Below are positions 53,068 through 62,147 of a stretch of DNA of 64,000 nt, piece after piece. Below the pieces are notes generated by a model, which saw only the letters and a list, made by a program, of their open reading frames with translations, searched no databases and was not told the origin of the DNA. Location: the NCBI RefSeq assembly GCF_025165815.1, contig NZ_JAFFZE010000016.1:278047-342046 (forward strand), in the 5' to 3' direction. The position numbers and the translations under genes were made by a program. The stretch's first letter is position 1; the number at the start of each line of letters is the position of its first letter. The DNA comes from Actinophytocola gossypii (GTDB lineage: Bacteria; Actinomycetota; Actinomycetes; Mycobacteriales; Pseudonocardiaceae).

Positions 53068-54686
53068 TGTCCCGTAGGACCCTGCTCGTCGCCCCGGGCC
53101 AGCACGGCGCGTACGACACCGTCGGCGAGGCGCTGCGCGACGCCCCGGACGGCGGCGTGGTGACGATCGCGGACGGCAGCTACGCGGAGACGTTCGAGCT
53201 GACCGACCGGCGGCTCACCCTGCGCGCGGTGGACGGCGCCACCGTCGTGCTCGACGGTTCCGGCGGCGACTGGCCGGTACTGGTCGCCAGCGGCGGAGCG
53301 CTGACCCTGCAGGGCATCGAGGTCCGGGCGGCGTCGAACGCGCTGCGGGCCGACAACGTGGAGCTGACCGTCGAGCGGTGCGTGCTCGGCGCGGACCTCG
53401 GCCCGGCGCTCGCGGTGCGCAACTGCGCGCGGTTCACCGTCGCGCGCACGACCGCCGCCGGGATCGTGGTGGAGAGCTCGTCCGGGCGGATCCACGACAC
53501 CACGGTGGAGAACGTCGCCGGTGACGGGATCGTGGTCGCCATGGGCGCCGACCCGGAGCTGCGGAACTGCGTGGTGGCCGGGTGCGGGCAGCGTGGCATC
53601 TACGTCTACCAGTACGCCCGGCCGGTGATCGAGGCCTGCGAGGTCTCCCGCACCTCGGCCGAGGGGATCGCGGTGGCCCACCAGAGCCGCCCGGTGCTTC
53701 GGCGGGTGAAGGTGCACGACACGCAGGGCGTCGGTATCGCGTTCGGTCCCGGCTGCACGGGAGCGGTCGAGGAGTGCCAGCTGGACAACACCGCCGAGCC
53801 GGCGCTGTCGCTCGCACCGGACGCCACCCCGACGGTGGTGGAGGCGAAGAAGCGCGCCGGGTCGGGGGACGCCGGGCTGGACGACCTGCTCGCCGACCTG
53901 GACGCGATGGTCGGCCTGCCGGCGGTCAAGGCCGAGGTCCGGGCGCTGGTCGACGAGATCCAGGTCAACGAGTGGCGGCGCGGCGCCGGCCTGTCGGTCG
54001 GCACGGTCAGCCACCACCTGATCTTCGCCGGCGCCCCCGGCACCGGGAAGACGACGGTCGCCCGCACCTACGGCAAGCTGCTCAAGTCGCTCGGCGTGCT
54101 CAGCCGGGGACAGTTCCGCGAGGTGTCCCGGCGCGACCTGGTCGGCCAGTACATCGGCCACACCGCGGAGAAGACGGCGAGCGTGTTCGACGAGGCACGC
54201 GGCGGAGTGCTGTTCATCGACGAGGCCTACACGCTGTCCCGGCAGGCCGGCTCCGGCGGCGACTTCGGCCAGGAGGCCATCGACATGCTGGTGAAGCTGA
54301 TGGAGGACCACCGGGACGAGGTCGCGGTGATCGTCGCCGGCTACACCTCGGAGATGGCCGACTTCCTGGCCGCGAACCCCGGTCTCGCCTCCCGGTTCTC
54401 CAAGACGATCGAGTTCGAGAACTACACGCCGGACGACCTGCTGGAGATCATCGCCAGGATGATGAGCGGCGGCGACTACCTGGTCGACGCGGACGCCTCC
54501 CCGATCCTGCTGGAGTTCTTCGCCCGGATCTCCACCGATCCGAACTTCGGCAACGCCCGCGACGCCCGCCGGCTGTTCGAGGGTGTGCGCAAGGCGCAGT
54601 CCCAGCGGTTGCGCACGCTCGGCCGGATGCCCGACGTCACCGAGTTGCGCACGCTCACCGCCCAGGACGTCCTCGCGGCCACCTGA
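53067..54686 (+). CDS. Right-handed beta-helix/AAA+ ATPase fusion, EccA-like
   Basis: 539 residues. Residues 1-260 consist of repeated short strands (GALTLQGIEVRAASNALRA, ...ARPVIEACEVSRTSAEGIAV) typical of a pectate-lyase-like beta-helix. Residues 270-539 form a CbxX/CfqX-type AAA+ domain with Walker A GAPGTGKTT (322-330), Walker B GGVLFIDEAYTL and a sensor near NARDARRLFE, closely matching the ATPase half of EccA. Classical EccA has a TPR half at this place that meets substrates with EspG; here it is replaced by the beta-helix. It overlaps the regulator by one base. Confidence 0.88.
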   Translation: MSRRTLLVAPGQHGAYDTVGEALRDAPDGGVVTIADGSYAETFELTDRRLTLRAVDGATVVLDGSGGDWPVLVASGGALTLQGIEVRAASNALRADNVELTVERCVLGADLGPALAVRNCARFTVARTTAAGIVVESSSGRIHDTTVENVAGDGIVVAMGADPELRNCVVAGCGQRGIYVYQYARPVIEACEVSRTSAEGIAVAHQSRPVLRRVKVHDTQGVGIAFGPGCTGAVEECQLDNTAEPALSLAPDATPTVVEAKKRAGSGDAGLDDLLADLDAMVGLPAVKAEVRALVDEIQVNEWRRGAGLSVGTVSHHLIFAGAPGTGKTTVARTYGKLLKSLGVLSRGQFREVSRRDLVGQYIGHTAEKTASVFDEARGGVLFIDEAYTLSRQAGSGGDFGQEAIDMLVKLMEDHRDEVAVIVAGYTSEMADFLAANPGLASRFSKTIEFENYTPDDLLEIIARMMSGGDYLVDADASPILLEFFARISTDPNFGNARDARRLFEGVRKAQSQRLRTLGRMPDVTELRTLTAQDVLAAT

Positions 54687-54738
54687 GTACCCGTGAGCGG
54701 CGGGAGCGGTCCCGGCTCGGCCGACTACTGTCGGTGGT

Positions 54739-55389
54739 GTGCGCGTGCTGGTGATCGAGGACGACGAGGACCTGCGGCTGGGGGTGGCCGGGTCGCTGCG
54801 CGGAGCCGGGTTCGCGGTGGACGCCGTCGGCGACCTGCCGGCGGCGGACGAGGCGCTGATGGTCAACGCCTACGACTGCGCGGTGTTCGACCGGATGCTG
54901 CCCAGCGGCGACGCCCTGCACTACGTGCGGGCGCGCCGGCCGGCGGCCCCGGTGCTGTTCCTGACCGCGCTGGACTCGGTGATCAACCGGATCGAGGGCC
55001 TGGAGGCGGGCGACGACTACCTGGTGAAGCCGTTCGCCATGGACGAGCTGGTGGCCAGGGTGCGACGGCTGTGCCGGCTGGTGACCTCGGGCCGGCCGCC
55101 GGTGCTGCGCTGCGGCGACCTGGAGGTCGACACCGCCCGGCACGAGGTGCGCCGGGCCGGGGTGCTGCTCACACTGACCGCCAGGGAGTTCACCGTGCTC
55201 GAGCACCTGGTGGCCAGGCAGGGCGCGCCGGCGGCCCGCCAGGAGCTGCTCCAGCAGGCGTGGGACCGGTACGTCGACCCCAACTCGAACGTGCTGGACG
55301 TGCTGATCTCGGGGCTGCGCCGCAAGCTCCAGCAGCCGCCGATGATCCACACGGTGCGCGGCGTCGGGTACCGCATCGAACCGGCCTGA
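54739..55389 (+). CDS. Orphan response regulator, OmpR/PhoB type
   Basis: 216 residues, receiver (IEDDED, VFDRMLPSG, DYLVKPFAM) plus winged helix (LTAREFTVLEHLV...SNVLDVLISGLRRKLQ). The sequence resembles that of the regulator at 50230, so they are paralogues; no kinase gene accompanies this copy. The GTG start lacks a ribosome site, but TACTGT (54726-54731) lies 7 bases upstream, as in leaderless actinomycete transcripts. Confidence 0.92.
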   Translation: MRVLVIEDDEDLRLGVAGSLRGAGFAVDAVGDLPAADEALMVNAYDCAVFDRMLPSGDALHYVRARRPAAPVLFLTALDSVINRIEGLEAGDDYLVKPFAMDELVARVRRLCRLVTSGRPPVLRCGDLEVDTARHEVRRAGVLLTLTAREFTVLEHLVARQGAPAARQELLQQAWDRYVDPNSNVLDVLISGLRRKLQQPPMIHTVRGVGYRIEPA

Positions 55390-55443
55390 GCGGCGGACCG
55401 CCCGCGCTAGCCTTTGGCTGGACGAGCATCCGGGGGAGGACCT

Positions 55444-55908
55444 ATGCGACGTGCCATCGTTGCCCTGGCGGCGTTCCTGCTCGTCGCCGTCACCGGCTGC
55501 AGCGTGGCGGTGGCCGGCGAGGCCGCGCCGGCCGGCTCCGGCTCGTCCGACGGCGACCAGGCCCTGGTCGAGGAGTACTACGACCGGCTGAACGACGCGG
55601 CCGACGAGGGCGAGGACGTGCTGCGCCAGTACCTCGCGCGCACCCAGCACCCGGACTTCACCGACCGGCTCTGCGACCTCGGCGGGCTCACCATGCACAT
55701 GATCCCGGCGATGTCGACGTTCCGCGTCGACCCGGACTGGGTGCCGCCGGAGGCCGACGGTCCGCCCCGCGGGGTCGTGTACGTGCTCGGGGTGTCCATC
55801 AGTGTGCGTGAGGACGGTGCCCTTTTGGGTGAGCAGATCGGTTCACAGCGCGTGGTGGTGCTCGACGGCCGCGCCTACGGCTTCTCGCCCTGTCCGCTGG
55901 GCCGGTGA
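55444..55908 (+). CDS. Small lipoprotein of unknown function
   Basis: 154 residues. Signal peptide with lipobox VAVTGC (Cys19) after GGGGAGGA as ribosome site. The mature domain begins with a helical segment (LVEEYYDRLNDAADEG) and contains three strands ending GRAYGFSPCPLGR, similar in feel to NTF2-like lipoproteins, though I cannot name a family. It follows the orphan regulator by 54 bases and ends before a hairpin. Confidence 0.8.
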   Translation: MRRAIVALAAFLLVAVTGCSVAVAGEAAPAGSGSSDGDQALVEEYYDRLNDAADEGEDVLRQYLARTQHPDFTDRLCDLGGLTMHMIPAMSTFRVDPDWVPPEADGPPRGVVYVLGVSISVREDGALLGEQIGSQRVVVLDGRAYGFSPCPLGR

Positions 55909-55915
55909 CCTGCGG

Positions 55916-55942
55916 CCGGGTTTCTCGCCGCGAGAAACCCGG
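55916..55942 (+). terminator. Hairpin terminator after the lipoprotein gene
   Basis: Perfect 12-bp stem (CCGGGTTTCTCG and its complement) with loop CCG, 8 bases after the stop codon. Confidence 0.75.
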
Positions 55943-56081
55943 GCACGGATCGTCGCGATTTCGTCACTGGGTTGGAGCAGTATCGGTTCCACCGGTAGGG
56001 GGAAAACGGAATCGAGCCGTCCCAACACCTCAAGAGCGCGCTCTACCCGGACGAAGAGACCTACGTGAGGAGGTGAGCGCG

Positions 56082-56939
56082 GTGGCCGTGCTGGACCAGG
56101 GGCTGTCGGGGCTGTCCCAACCGGGGCCCGCCCGACGGGACCGGGTCGTCGGCGAGGTTACTGTACCGATGCAGCACCCAGCTCGGCACCTCGAGGGCCC
56201 GGTGCCCGAACAGGAGACCAGCCTGGTCGAACTGCACCGGTCGTGCGCCGACCTGCTCGCGTCTCGTGGCCAGTGGCAGCAGGCCTACGAGCATCTGCGC
56301 CACGCGCTGACCCTCGCCACCGCCGAGCACGGTCCCCGGGTGCCGGAGCGGGTGCCCGAGCAGGTGCGGCTCGAGGTGGCCCGGCTGCGCCGCGAGCACG
56401 CCGAGGCGCGTGAGCAGAGCTTCCGGGACGCGCTGACCGCCAGCTACAACCGCCGTTACCTGGACCAGAAGCTGCTCGAGGAGGCCGACGGCGGCCTCGC
56501 GGTGGCGCTGGTCGACCTCGACTGGTTCAAGAGCGTCAACGACACCTACGGGCACCTGGTCGGCGACCGGGTGCTCCAGCAGGTGGTGGAGCTGCTGCAG
56601 GTGGCGCTGCCGGACGGCGGGTTCTGCGCGCGGTACGGCGGCGAGGAGTTCGTGCTGGTGCTGCCCGGGGTGGACCCGGACACGGCGGTCGCCGTGGCCG
56701 AGGCGGCGCGGACCAGGATCGAGCAGTTCGCGTGGTCGACGGTCGTGGCCGGGCTGCGGGTGACGGTCAGCATCGGTGTCGCGCACCAGGCGGCGACCGG
56801 GCTCGCGCCGCCGGAGCAGCAACTCCGCCACGCCGACGGGCTGTTGTACACCGCCAAGCAGTCGGGGCGGAACGCGGTCGCATACCGTGTCGGGGGCGAG
56901 GTGCGACTGTGCGGCGCGCCGGTGCGTCGGCCACGTTGA
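56082..56939 (+). CDS. Diguanylate cyclase (GGDEF)
   Basis: 285 residues from GTG 56082, chosen because AGGAGG ends 8 bases upstream; earlier in-frame starts give a low-quality N-terminus. Residues 40-110 look like TPR helices (LHRSCADLLASRGQWQQAYEHLRHAL); residues 115-280 are GGDEF with an intact active site (DLDWFKSVNDTYGH and RYGGEEF). The product-inhibition site RxxD, expected five residues before GGEEF, is absent (PDGG). No membrane helix or partner sensor domain, so it makes cyclic di-GMP in the cytoplasm under unknown control. Confidence 0.9.
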   Translation: MAVLDQGLSGLSQPGPARRDRVVGEVTVPMQHPARHLEGPVPEQETSLVELHRSCADLLASRGQWQQAYEHLRHALTLATAEHGPRVPERVPEQVRLEVARLRREHAEAREQSFRDALTASYNRRYLDQKLLEEADGGLAVALVDLDWFKSVNDTYGHLVGDRVLQQVVELLQVALPDGGFCARYGGEEFVLVLPGVDPDTAVAVAEAARTRIEQFAWSTVVAGLRVTVSIGVAHQAATGLAPPEQQLRHADGLLYTAKQSGRNAVAYRVGGEVRLCGAPVRRPR

Positions 56940-57199
56940 CGAAACCGGGCGGCGGCGGTTCGATAACGTTCGGGTCGTTCCGGGTAGGCCGATCGGGCTA
57001 GCGTACTGAGCCCAATTGCGCACAGAAAGTGGCCAAAACGAGATCGATGGTCGTCACGGGTGCCATCCATCCGTACTATCTCGCCTCGGAACGACACTGT
57101 GAGTCGACGACACCCTTGTCGATCACAACGTCTTGGTAAAGAAAGCGGCACGACCCGTGTGCCGCGGCGCCGGCGAAGCGCGAGGTGAAAGGAGACCGG
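56940..57199. other. Intergenic region without recognised elements
   Basis: 260 bases between the cyclase and the LCP gene. Base composition drops to more A/T near 57000-57150, as expected for a promoter. GGAAC at 57088 and TTGTCG at 57116 are possible promoter pieces, but no partner at the proper spacing was convincing. Confidence 0.3.
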
Positions 57200-60100
57200 G
57201 TGCCCGACGATGACCACCTTGGTGGCACCCGCTCCGGTGATCCACACGGGTACGGACGCAGACACCGCCGCGAGCAGCCGGACGAGCAGCCGAGGCGCCG
57301 CCGCCGCTCCATGGAGGACAACGGCGGCGGCCTGAGCGTCGCCGACCTGGTGCAGCGGCACACCGGTTCCCGCGCGAACCTGCCCCTGCCGCCCCAGCCC
57401 CCGGCCGAGGGGCCGCCCCAGGGCGGCGGCCGGCGCGCCCTCCCCCCGAACCAGCCCCCGCGCGGCCGTCCCGGCGAGTCCGCTCCCGGCCGCCAGGGCG
57501 CACGTCCCGGCGAACTCCCGCCGAACGGCCGTGGCCCCGCACCACAGCCGGGTGACGGCCCACGCCGCGCGGCCCCCCACGCCGCCGACGGCTACCAGGC
57601 CGATGCCGGCCGCGCCCCGGCCGCACCGCCCAGGAGCGGGGCCGAACGGCACGCCTCCGGCCCACACCCGGTCCCCGGCGCCGAACGGCACGCCTCCGGC
57701 CCACACCCGATCCCGGGCGCCCACGCCGACGAGCACCCCGGCAACCACCCCAACGGCCGCCCCGGTGGCCGCGCGGCCGTCCCGCCCCCCAACGCCCGCC
57801 CGAACGGTCGACGCGCCGCCCAGCCGCAGGACGCCGTCCCTCCGCTCAACGGCCACCCCGCCGAAGCCCGCCCGAGCGGTCGCCGCGCCGCCGCGCCGCA
57901 GGACGCCGCCCCGCCCCCCAACGGCCGGCCCGCCGCCGACGCTCGCCCGAGTGGTCGCCGCGCCGCCGTGCCCCCGGACGCCGCCCCGCACCCCCGCCAC
58001 GGCGCCGAGCCGCTCCCCGCCGACGAACTCCCGCCCGGCCGCGGCCGGCCGGCCGGCCGGCGTCCCGGCGAAGCCACCGGCGGCCCCCAGCCGAACCCCG
58101 TGCGCCGCGCACCGGGCCAGACCAGCGGCCACTACCGCCCCGGTGAGGCCACCGGCGGCCCGCTCCCGGGCGATCGCGGAACGGGCAGACCGCAGGCTGG
58201 CCCGCTGCCGGGCGGCCGCGAGGCTCCCACCCCGCCACCGGCCAGCCACCGCCCCGGCCGGGCAGCGGGCCCCGCCGACCTGCCCGACCCCGGCGGGCGC
58301 CCACCAGCGGGCCGCCCCGTCCCGGGCCGTCGCCCCACCCCCGACACCGGCGACTTCCCGTCGAACCCGCCCCTCCGCCATCCCGGCCCGAGCGTCGACG
58401 ACCGTCCGTCGGGCCCACCGCGCCGCCCCGGCCCCGACGACCGCATGCCCGGCCCGGGCCGCCACCCCAACCCCGTCGACGACCGTCCCGCCGACCTGCC
58501 GCGCCGGCCCGGACCCGACGACCGGATGGCCGGACCCGGCCGGCACCCCGGCGGCCCCAGCGTCGACGACCGCCCCTCCGGCCCGCCTCGCCGGCCCGGC
58601 CCGGACGACCGGATCGTGCCCCCGGGCCGCCGCCCCGGCGGCCCCGAGGCGGATCTGCCGCCCGGCGCCCGCGCCTCCGGCATCGGCCACGCCCTCGACG
58701 GCCAGGACGACGACGGCGCCGACCTGCCCGGCACCCGCGCTCCCGGCCAGCAGACCGGACGTGGCCCCGTCCCGCTCCCGCCGCCGCGCCGGCCGGACGA
58801 GGACCCCATCTCGATGACCACCGAGATGGAGGCCATCGGCGAGGAGGTGCAGAAGCGCCGCAGCATCGACCACACCCTCGCCCGCTTCTCCGCCGTGCAC
58901 GACGAGATCCAGGCCGAGGAGCGCGAGAAGAAGTCGAAGCGCCGCAAGCTGCGCCCGTGGCAGCAGCAGGACGCCGAGTTCGACCACCTCGACGAGCTCG
59001 TCGCCTCGCAGACCATCGCCGCGCCGCAGAACATCTCGGACGAGCCGGGCGAGCGGGACCAGCCGGACGAGGACGCCGACGACGAGCCGGTGTCGAAGCT
59101 GACCCGGCTGCGCCGGAAGAAGTCCAAGCGCCGCAACCGCTCCGCCACCGCCGGCCGTGCCTTCGCCATCGTCGCCGCCGGACTGGTGTTCCTCAGCACC
59201 GGCGTCGGCTGGGGCTTCAAGAGCTGGATCGAGGCGAAGGCCCAGCAGATCGACGCGCTCGACCCGAACTCGGCGGCCATCCAGGACGCGGCGGCGCAGC
59301 GCGGCGACGAGAACTTCCTGCTGGTCGGCTCGGACACCCGGGCCGGCGCGTCCGCCGAGGACGGCGTCGGTGACGAGAACAGCGTCGGTGGCGCCCGCTC
59401 GGACACCGTGATGGTCGCCCACATCCCGGAGAACCGGGAACGCGTGGTGGTCGTGTCGTTCCCACGCGACCTCGAGGTGACCCGGCCGGAGTGCGAGATC
59501 TGGGACCCCAAGACCGGCGAGTACACCGGCAAGACCGACCCCGGGGCCGAGGTGGTCAAGCTCAACACCGCGTACCAGGTCGGCGGCCCGAAGTGCGTGA
59601 CCAAGCTGGTGCAGGAGCTGTCCGGCCTGGCCATCAACCACTTCGTCGGCATCGACTTCAACGGCTTCAAGGAGATGGTGGACGCGGTCGACGGCGTCGA
59701 GGTGTGCGTCGAGGAGCCGATGAAGGACGACGAGCTCGGCATGATCATCCCGACGGCCGGCGAGCGGGTCACCATCAGCGGCGACCAGGCGCTGAACTTC
59801 GTGCGCGCCAGGAAGGTCGAGGGCGACATCACCTCGGACTACGGGCGGATCCAGCGCCAGCAGCGGTTCATGTCCTCGCTGCTGCGCAAGGCGATGTCCT
59901 CGGAGGTGCTGCTCGACCCCGGCAAGCTGACCGGCTTCCTGAACGCGTTCGGCAACGCCACGTTCGGCGACAACATCGGTGTCGAGCAGATGTTCATGCT
60001 CGGCCAGTCGATGCAGGGCATCGAGGCGGGCAAGGTCACGTTCATCACGGTGCCGACGGTCGGCGAGGCCAACGAGAACGGCAACGAGGATCTGCTGGTC

Positions 60101-60619
60101 GAGGACAACAACGCCCTGTTCGAGGCGATCCGCCAGGACACCCCGCTGCCCGGCGAGACCTCGTCGGAGTCGGGCGCCAGGTCGGGCGAGGGCGAGTCCC
60201 CGAACGCCCAGATGGCGTCCGGGCTGCGGTTCCAGCAGCAGGGCCAGCCGACGACGGTCGACCCGACGAAGATCAAGATCCAGGTCCTCAACGGCGGCAA
60301 CGACCAGGACGGCATCGCCGGCGACACCGCGGACGAACTGGCCGAGCTCGGCTTCCAGGTCGTGTGGATGGGTGGCGCGCCGGCGGACGTCGACCGGACC
60401 GTGATCAAGTTCTCGAAGGTCAAGCAGGCCGAGGCGCAGACGCTCGCGGCCGCCGTGCCCGACGCGCAGCTGGTCGAGGACCCGGCCGTCGGCGGCGCGC
60501 TGCAGCTGATCATCGGCCCCGGGTTCGACGGTGAGGTCGGCTCCCCGACCGGCAAGGAACCGGTCGAGCTGCCGGAGAACCTCTCCACGGTCAACGCGGG
60601 CGACGTCTCCTGCGCCTGA
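57200..60619 (+). CDS. LytR-CpsA-Psr (LCP) family protein with long proline-rich cytoplasmic tail
   Basis: 1,139 residues. The GTG at 57200 has AAAGGAG upstream. About 640 cytoplasmic residues are rich in Pro, Arg and Gly with repeats such as AERHASGPHP(V/I)PGA and RPGPDDR. Then come one membrane helix at about 650-672, the external LCP domain from ~705 (FLLVGSDTRAG, SDTVMVAHI, VSFPRDL, VRARKVEGDITSDYGRIQRQQRF) and a C-terminal LytR_C domain (~1025-1120, IQVLNGGNDQDGIAGDTADEL). LCP enzymes attach teichoic acid or arabinogalactan-type polymers to peptidoglycan from a lipid carrier; the conserved Arg and Asp residues that bind the lipid phosphate are present. The tail is far longer than usual. 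Confidence 0.92.
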   Translation: MPDDDHLGGTRSGDPHGYGRRHRREQPDEQPRRRRRSMEDNGGGLSVADLVQRHTGSRANLPLPPQPPAEGPPQGGGRRALPPNQPPRGRPGESAPGRQGARPGELPPNGRGPAPQPGDGPRRAAPHAADGYQADAGRAPAAPPRSGAERHASGPHPVPGAERHASGPHPIPGAHADEHPGNHPNGRPGGRAAVPPPNARPNGRRAAQPQDAVPPLNGHPAEARPSGRRAAAPQDAAPPPNGRPAADARPSGRRAAVPPDAAPHPRHGAEPLPADELPPGRGRPAGRRPGEATGGPQPNPVRRAPGQTSGHYRPGEATGGPLPGDRGTGRPQAGPLPGGREAPTPPPASHRPGRAAGPADLPDPGGRPPAGRPVPGRRPTPDTGDFPSNPPLRHPGPSVDDRPSGPPRRPGPDDRMPGPGRHPNPVDDRPADLPRRPGPDDRMAGPGRHPGGPSVDDRPSGPPRRPGPDDRIVPPGRRPGGPEADLPPGARASGIGHALDGQDDDGADLPGTRAPGQQTGRGPVPLPPPRRPDEDPISMTTEMEAIGEEVQKRRSIDHTLARFSAVHDEIQAEEREKKSKRRKLRPWQQQDAEFDHLDELVASQTIAAPQNISDEPGERDQPDEDADDEPVSKLTRLRRKKSKRRNRSATAGRAFAIVAAGLVFLSTGVGWGFKSWIEAKAQQIDALDPNSAAIQDAAAQRGDENFLLVGSDTRAGASAEDGVGDENSVGGARSDTVMVAHIPENRERVVVVSFPRDLEVTRPECEIWDPKTGEYTGKTDPGAEVVKLNTAYQVGGPKCVTKLVQELSGLAINHFVGIDFNGFKEMVDAVDGVEVCVEEPMKDDELGMIIPTAGERVTISGDQALNFVRARKVEGDITSDYGRIQRQQRFMSSLLRKAMSSEVLLDPGKLTGFLNAFGNATFGDNIGVEQMFMLGQSMQGIEAGKVTFITVPTVGEANENGNEDLLVEDNNALFEAIRQDTPLPGETSSESGARSGEGESPNAQMASGLRFQQQGQPTTVDPTKIKIQVLNGGNDQDGIAGDTADELAELGFQVVWMGGAPADVDRTVIKFSKVKQAEAQTLAAAVPDAQLVEDPAVGGALQLIIGPGFDGEVGSPTGKEPVELPENLSTVNAGDVSCA

Positions 60620-60632
60620 GTTGTGTCCTCGG

Positions 60633-60650
60633 GTTCACACGGGGTTCATC
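60633..60650 (+). promoter_or_regulatory. PHO-box-like direct repeat upstream of phoU
   Basis: GTTCACA at 60633 and GTTCATC at 60644 are direct repeats exactly 11 bases apart, matching the GTTCACC repeats with 11-base spacing recognised by PhoP in streptomycetes. A degenerate third unit could sit at 60655. TAGCAT at 60682-60687 fits a -10 element 6 bases before the phoU ATG (leaderless). Confidence 0.65.
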
Positions 60651-60693
60651 GGGCGATGCTGTTCCCGGGCACCTGCGCCCGTAGCATGTCGTC

Positions 60694-61359
60694 ATGCGTG
60701 AGGCGTACCGTGTCGAACTCGATGAACTGGCCGCTGAGCTGGCGGGAATGTGCTCCATGGTGGCGACCGCCATGGAGCTGGCCACCAGGTCGCTGCTCGA
60801 CGCCGATCTCGGCCTCGCCGAACAGGTGATCGGCGACGACGCCAAGGTCGACGACGCCCGCGCCGCGTGCGAGGAGCACGCCTACGCGCTGCTGGCCCTG
60901 CAGGCGCCGGTCGCCACCGACCTGCGCACCGTGCTGGCCGCCATCCACGCCGCGGAGAGCCTGGAGCGGATGGGCGACCTCGCCCTGCACGTCGCCAAGG
61001 CCGCGCGCCGCCGGCACCCGCAGCCGGTGCTGCCCGATCAGGTGGCGTCGGACTTCCGGGAGATGGGCCGGGTCGCGGTGTCGCTGGCCCGCGAGGCCGA
61101 GCAGGTGATCCTGAGCCAGGACGTCGAGCAGGCCCACTCGCTCGAGCAGGCCGACGACGAGATGGACGACCTGCACCGCCACCTGTTCACCGTGATCATG
61201 GACAAGGACTGGCCGCACGGTGTCGCCTCGGCCGTGGACGTGACCCTGCTCGGCCGGTTCTACGAGCGCTTCGCCGACCACGCGGTGTCGGTGGCCAAGC
61301 GGGTCGTGTTCGTGGTCACCGGCCGGATGCCCGGCGCCGGCCACGACGAGGCGGTCTAG
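60694..61359 (+). CDS. phoU: Phosphate signalling protein PhoU
   Basis: 221 residues, two three-helix PhoU repeats with the metal-binding E/D-rich motifs ([18 protein letters not shown] at 87-104 and [16 protein letters not shown] near 190-205). PhoU represses the PhoR-PhoP system when phosphate is ample. Here it stands alone, without pst or phoRP genes, behind the PHO-box-like repeat. Its stop overlaps the convergent espG stop by 4 bases. Confidence 0.93.
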   Translation: MREAYRVELDELAAELAGMCSMVATAMELATRSLLDADLGLAEQVIGDDAKVDDARAACEEHAYALLALQAPVATDLRTVLAAIHAAESLERMGDLALHVAKAARRRHPQPVLPDQVASDFREMGRVAVSLAREAEQVILSQDVEQAHSLEQADDEMDDLHRHLFTVIMDKDWPHGVASAVDVTLLGRFYERFADHAVSVAKRVVFVVTGRMPGAGHDEAV

Positions 61360-62147
61360 CGGCGCGGAGCGACCGACTCGATCATCTCGCCGAGGGCGTG
61401 CACCAGCCGGTTGTTGTCGGCCGGGGAGAACGTGCTGCTGACCGACCCGTCCTCGGCGGGCGGGCGGGACAGCGACAGGTACCGGCCGGCGTCGGTGTCC
61501 ATCCAGGTCAGCCCGCCGGCCCGCTGCTCCCGGCCGTGCCGGTCGCGGCCGGAGACCGCGAAGAACCCGGTGCCGGTGCGGGGCCGGTTGAGGTAGGACG
61601 CGGCGAGCCGTAGCCGCTGGTCGACCCCGCCCGATCCACTGACCGGCCGGAACAGGCTCTGGTCGCCGCCCTGGTCGGCACCCGCCCTGACCGGCACCGG
61701 CGCGCCGGGACGGTTGATGGTGACGGACTGGCCGGGGCCGCCGTCCAGCTTGGGCAGCAGGCCGACCAGGGAGACCGCGAGCGCGGTCGGCCGGATCAGC
61801 TCGATGCGCATCTTCTGCCCGATCAGCCGGGCCAGCACGCCGGTCTCCCCGGCCGCCGAGGCGCGGGCGTAGATCTCCTCGCGCTCGTTGACCGTGCCGA
61901 GCACGGCGACCGCGATCACCGGCTCGGACAGCGTGCGCATGGCCCGTTCGAGGTCGGGGTCGACGTCACGACCGCGGATGAGCCCGCGCCGGCCGAGGTC
62001 GGCGAACACCTCGCGGGCGATCCGGGTCCGGTCCACCTGCAAGCGGCCCACGCTGGGGATCTGGAACGGGAACTGCCGGACGTTGGCGCCGAGCAGCTGC
62101 GCCAGGATGTCGACCTCGGTCAGCGACAGGAAGAAGGGTCCGCCCAT
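61356..62147 (-). CDS. espG: ESX secretion-associated protein EspG family
   Basis: 263 residues from ATG 62147 (a GTG one codon upstream is equally possible; both overlap the preceding stop). The fold is recognised from [16 protein letters not shown] at the N-terminus, the central [17 protein letters not shown] strand region and the C-terminal [10 protein letters not shown]...[20 protein letters not shown]. EspG proteins bind the PPE half of PE/PPE dimers in the cytoplasm and keep them soluble until EccA and EccC take over. The PPE-like gene lies immediately upstream, so this is probably its dedicated chaperone. Confidence 0.9.
   Translation of the reverse strand: MGGPFFLSLTEVDILAQLLGANVRQFPFQIPSVGRLQVDRTRIAREVFADLGRRGLIRGRDVDPDLERAMRTLSEPVIAVAVLGTVNEREEIYARASAAGETGVLARLIGQKMRIELIRPTALAVSLVGLLPKLDGGPGQSVTINRPGAPVPVRAGADQGGDQSLFRPVSGSGGVDQRLRLAASYLNRPRTGTGFFAVSGRDRHGREQRAGGLTWMDTDAGRYLSLSRPPAEDGSVSSTFSPADNNRLVHALGEMIESVAPRR

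Noticed and set aside
54726..54731. TACTGT as a confident promoter for the orphan regulator
   Set aside because: The -10 match and leaderless spacing are good, but no -35 element is visible, so I mention it only within the gene entry.
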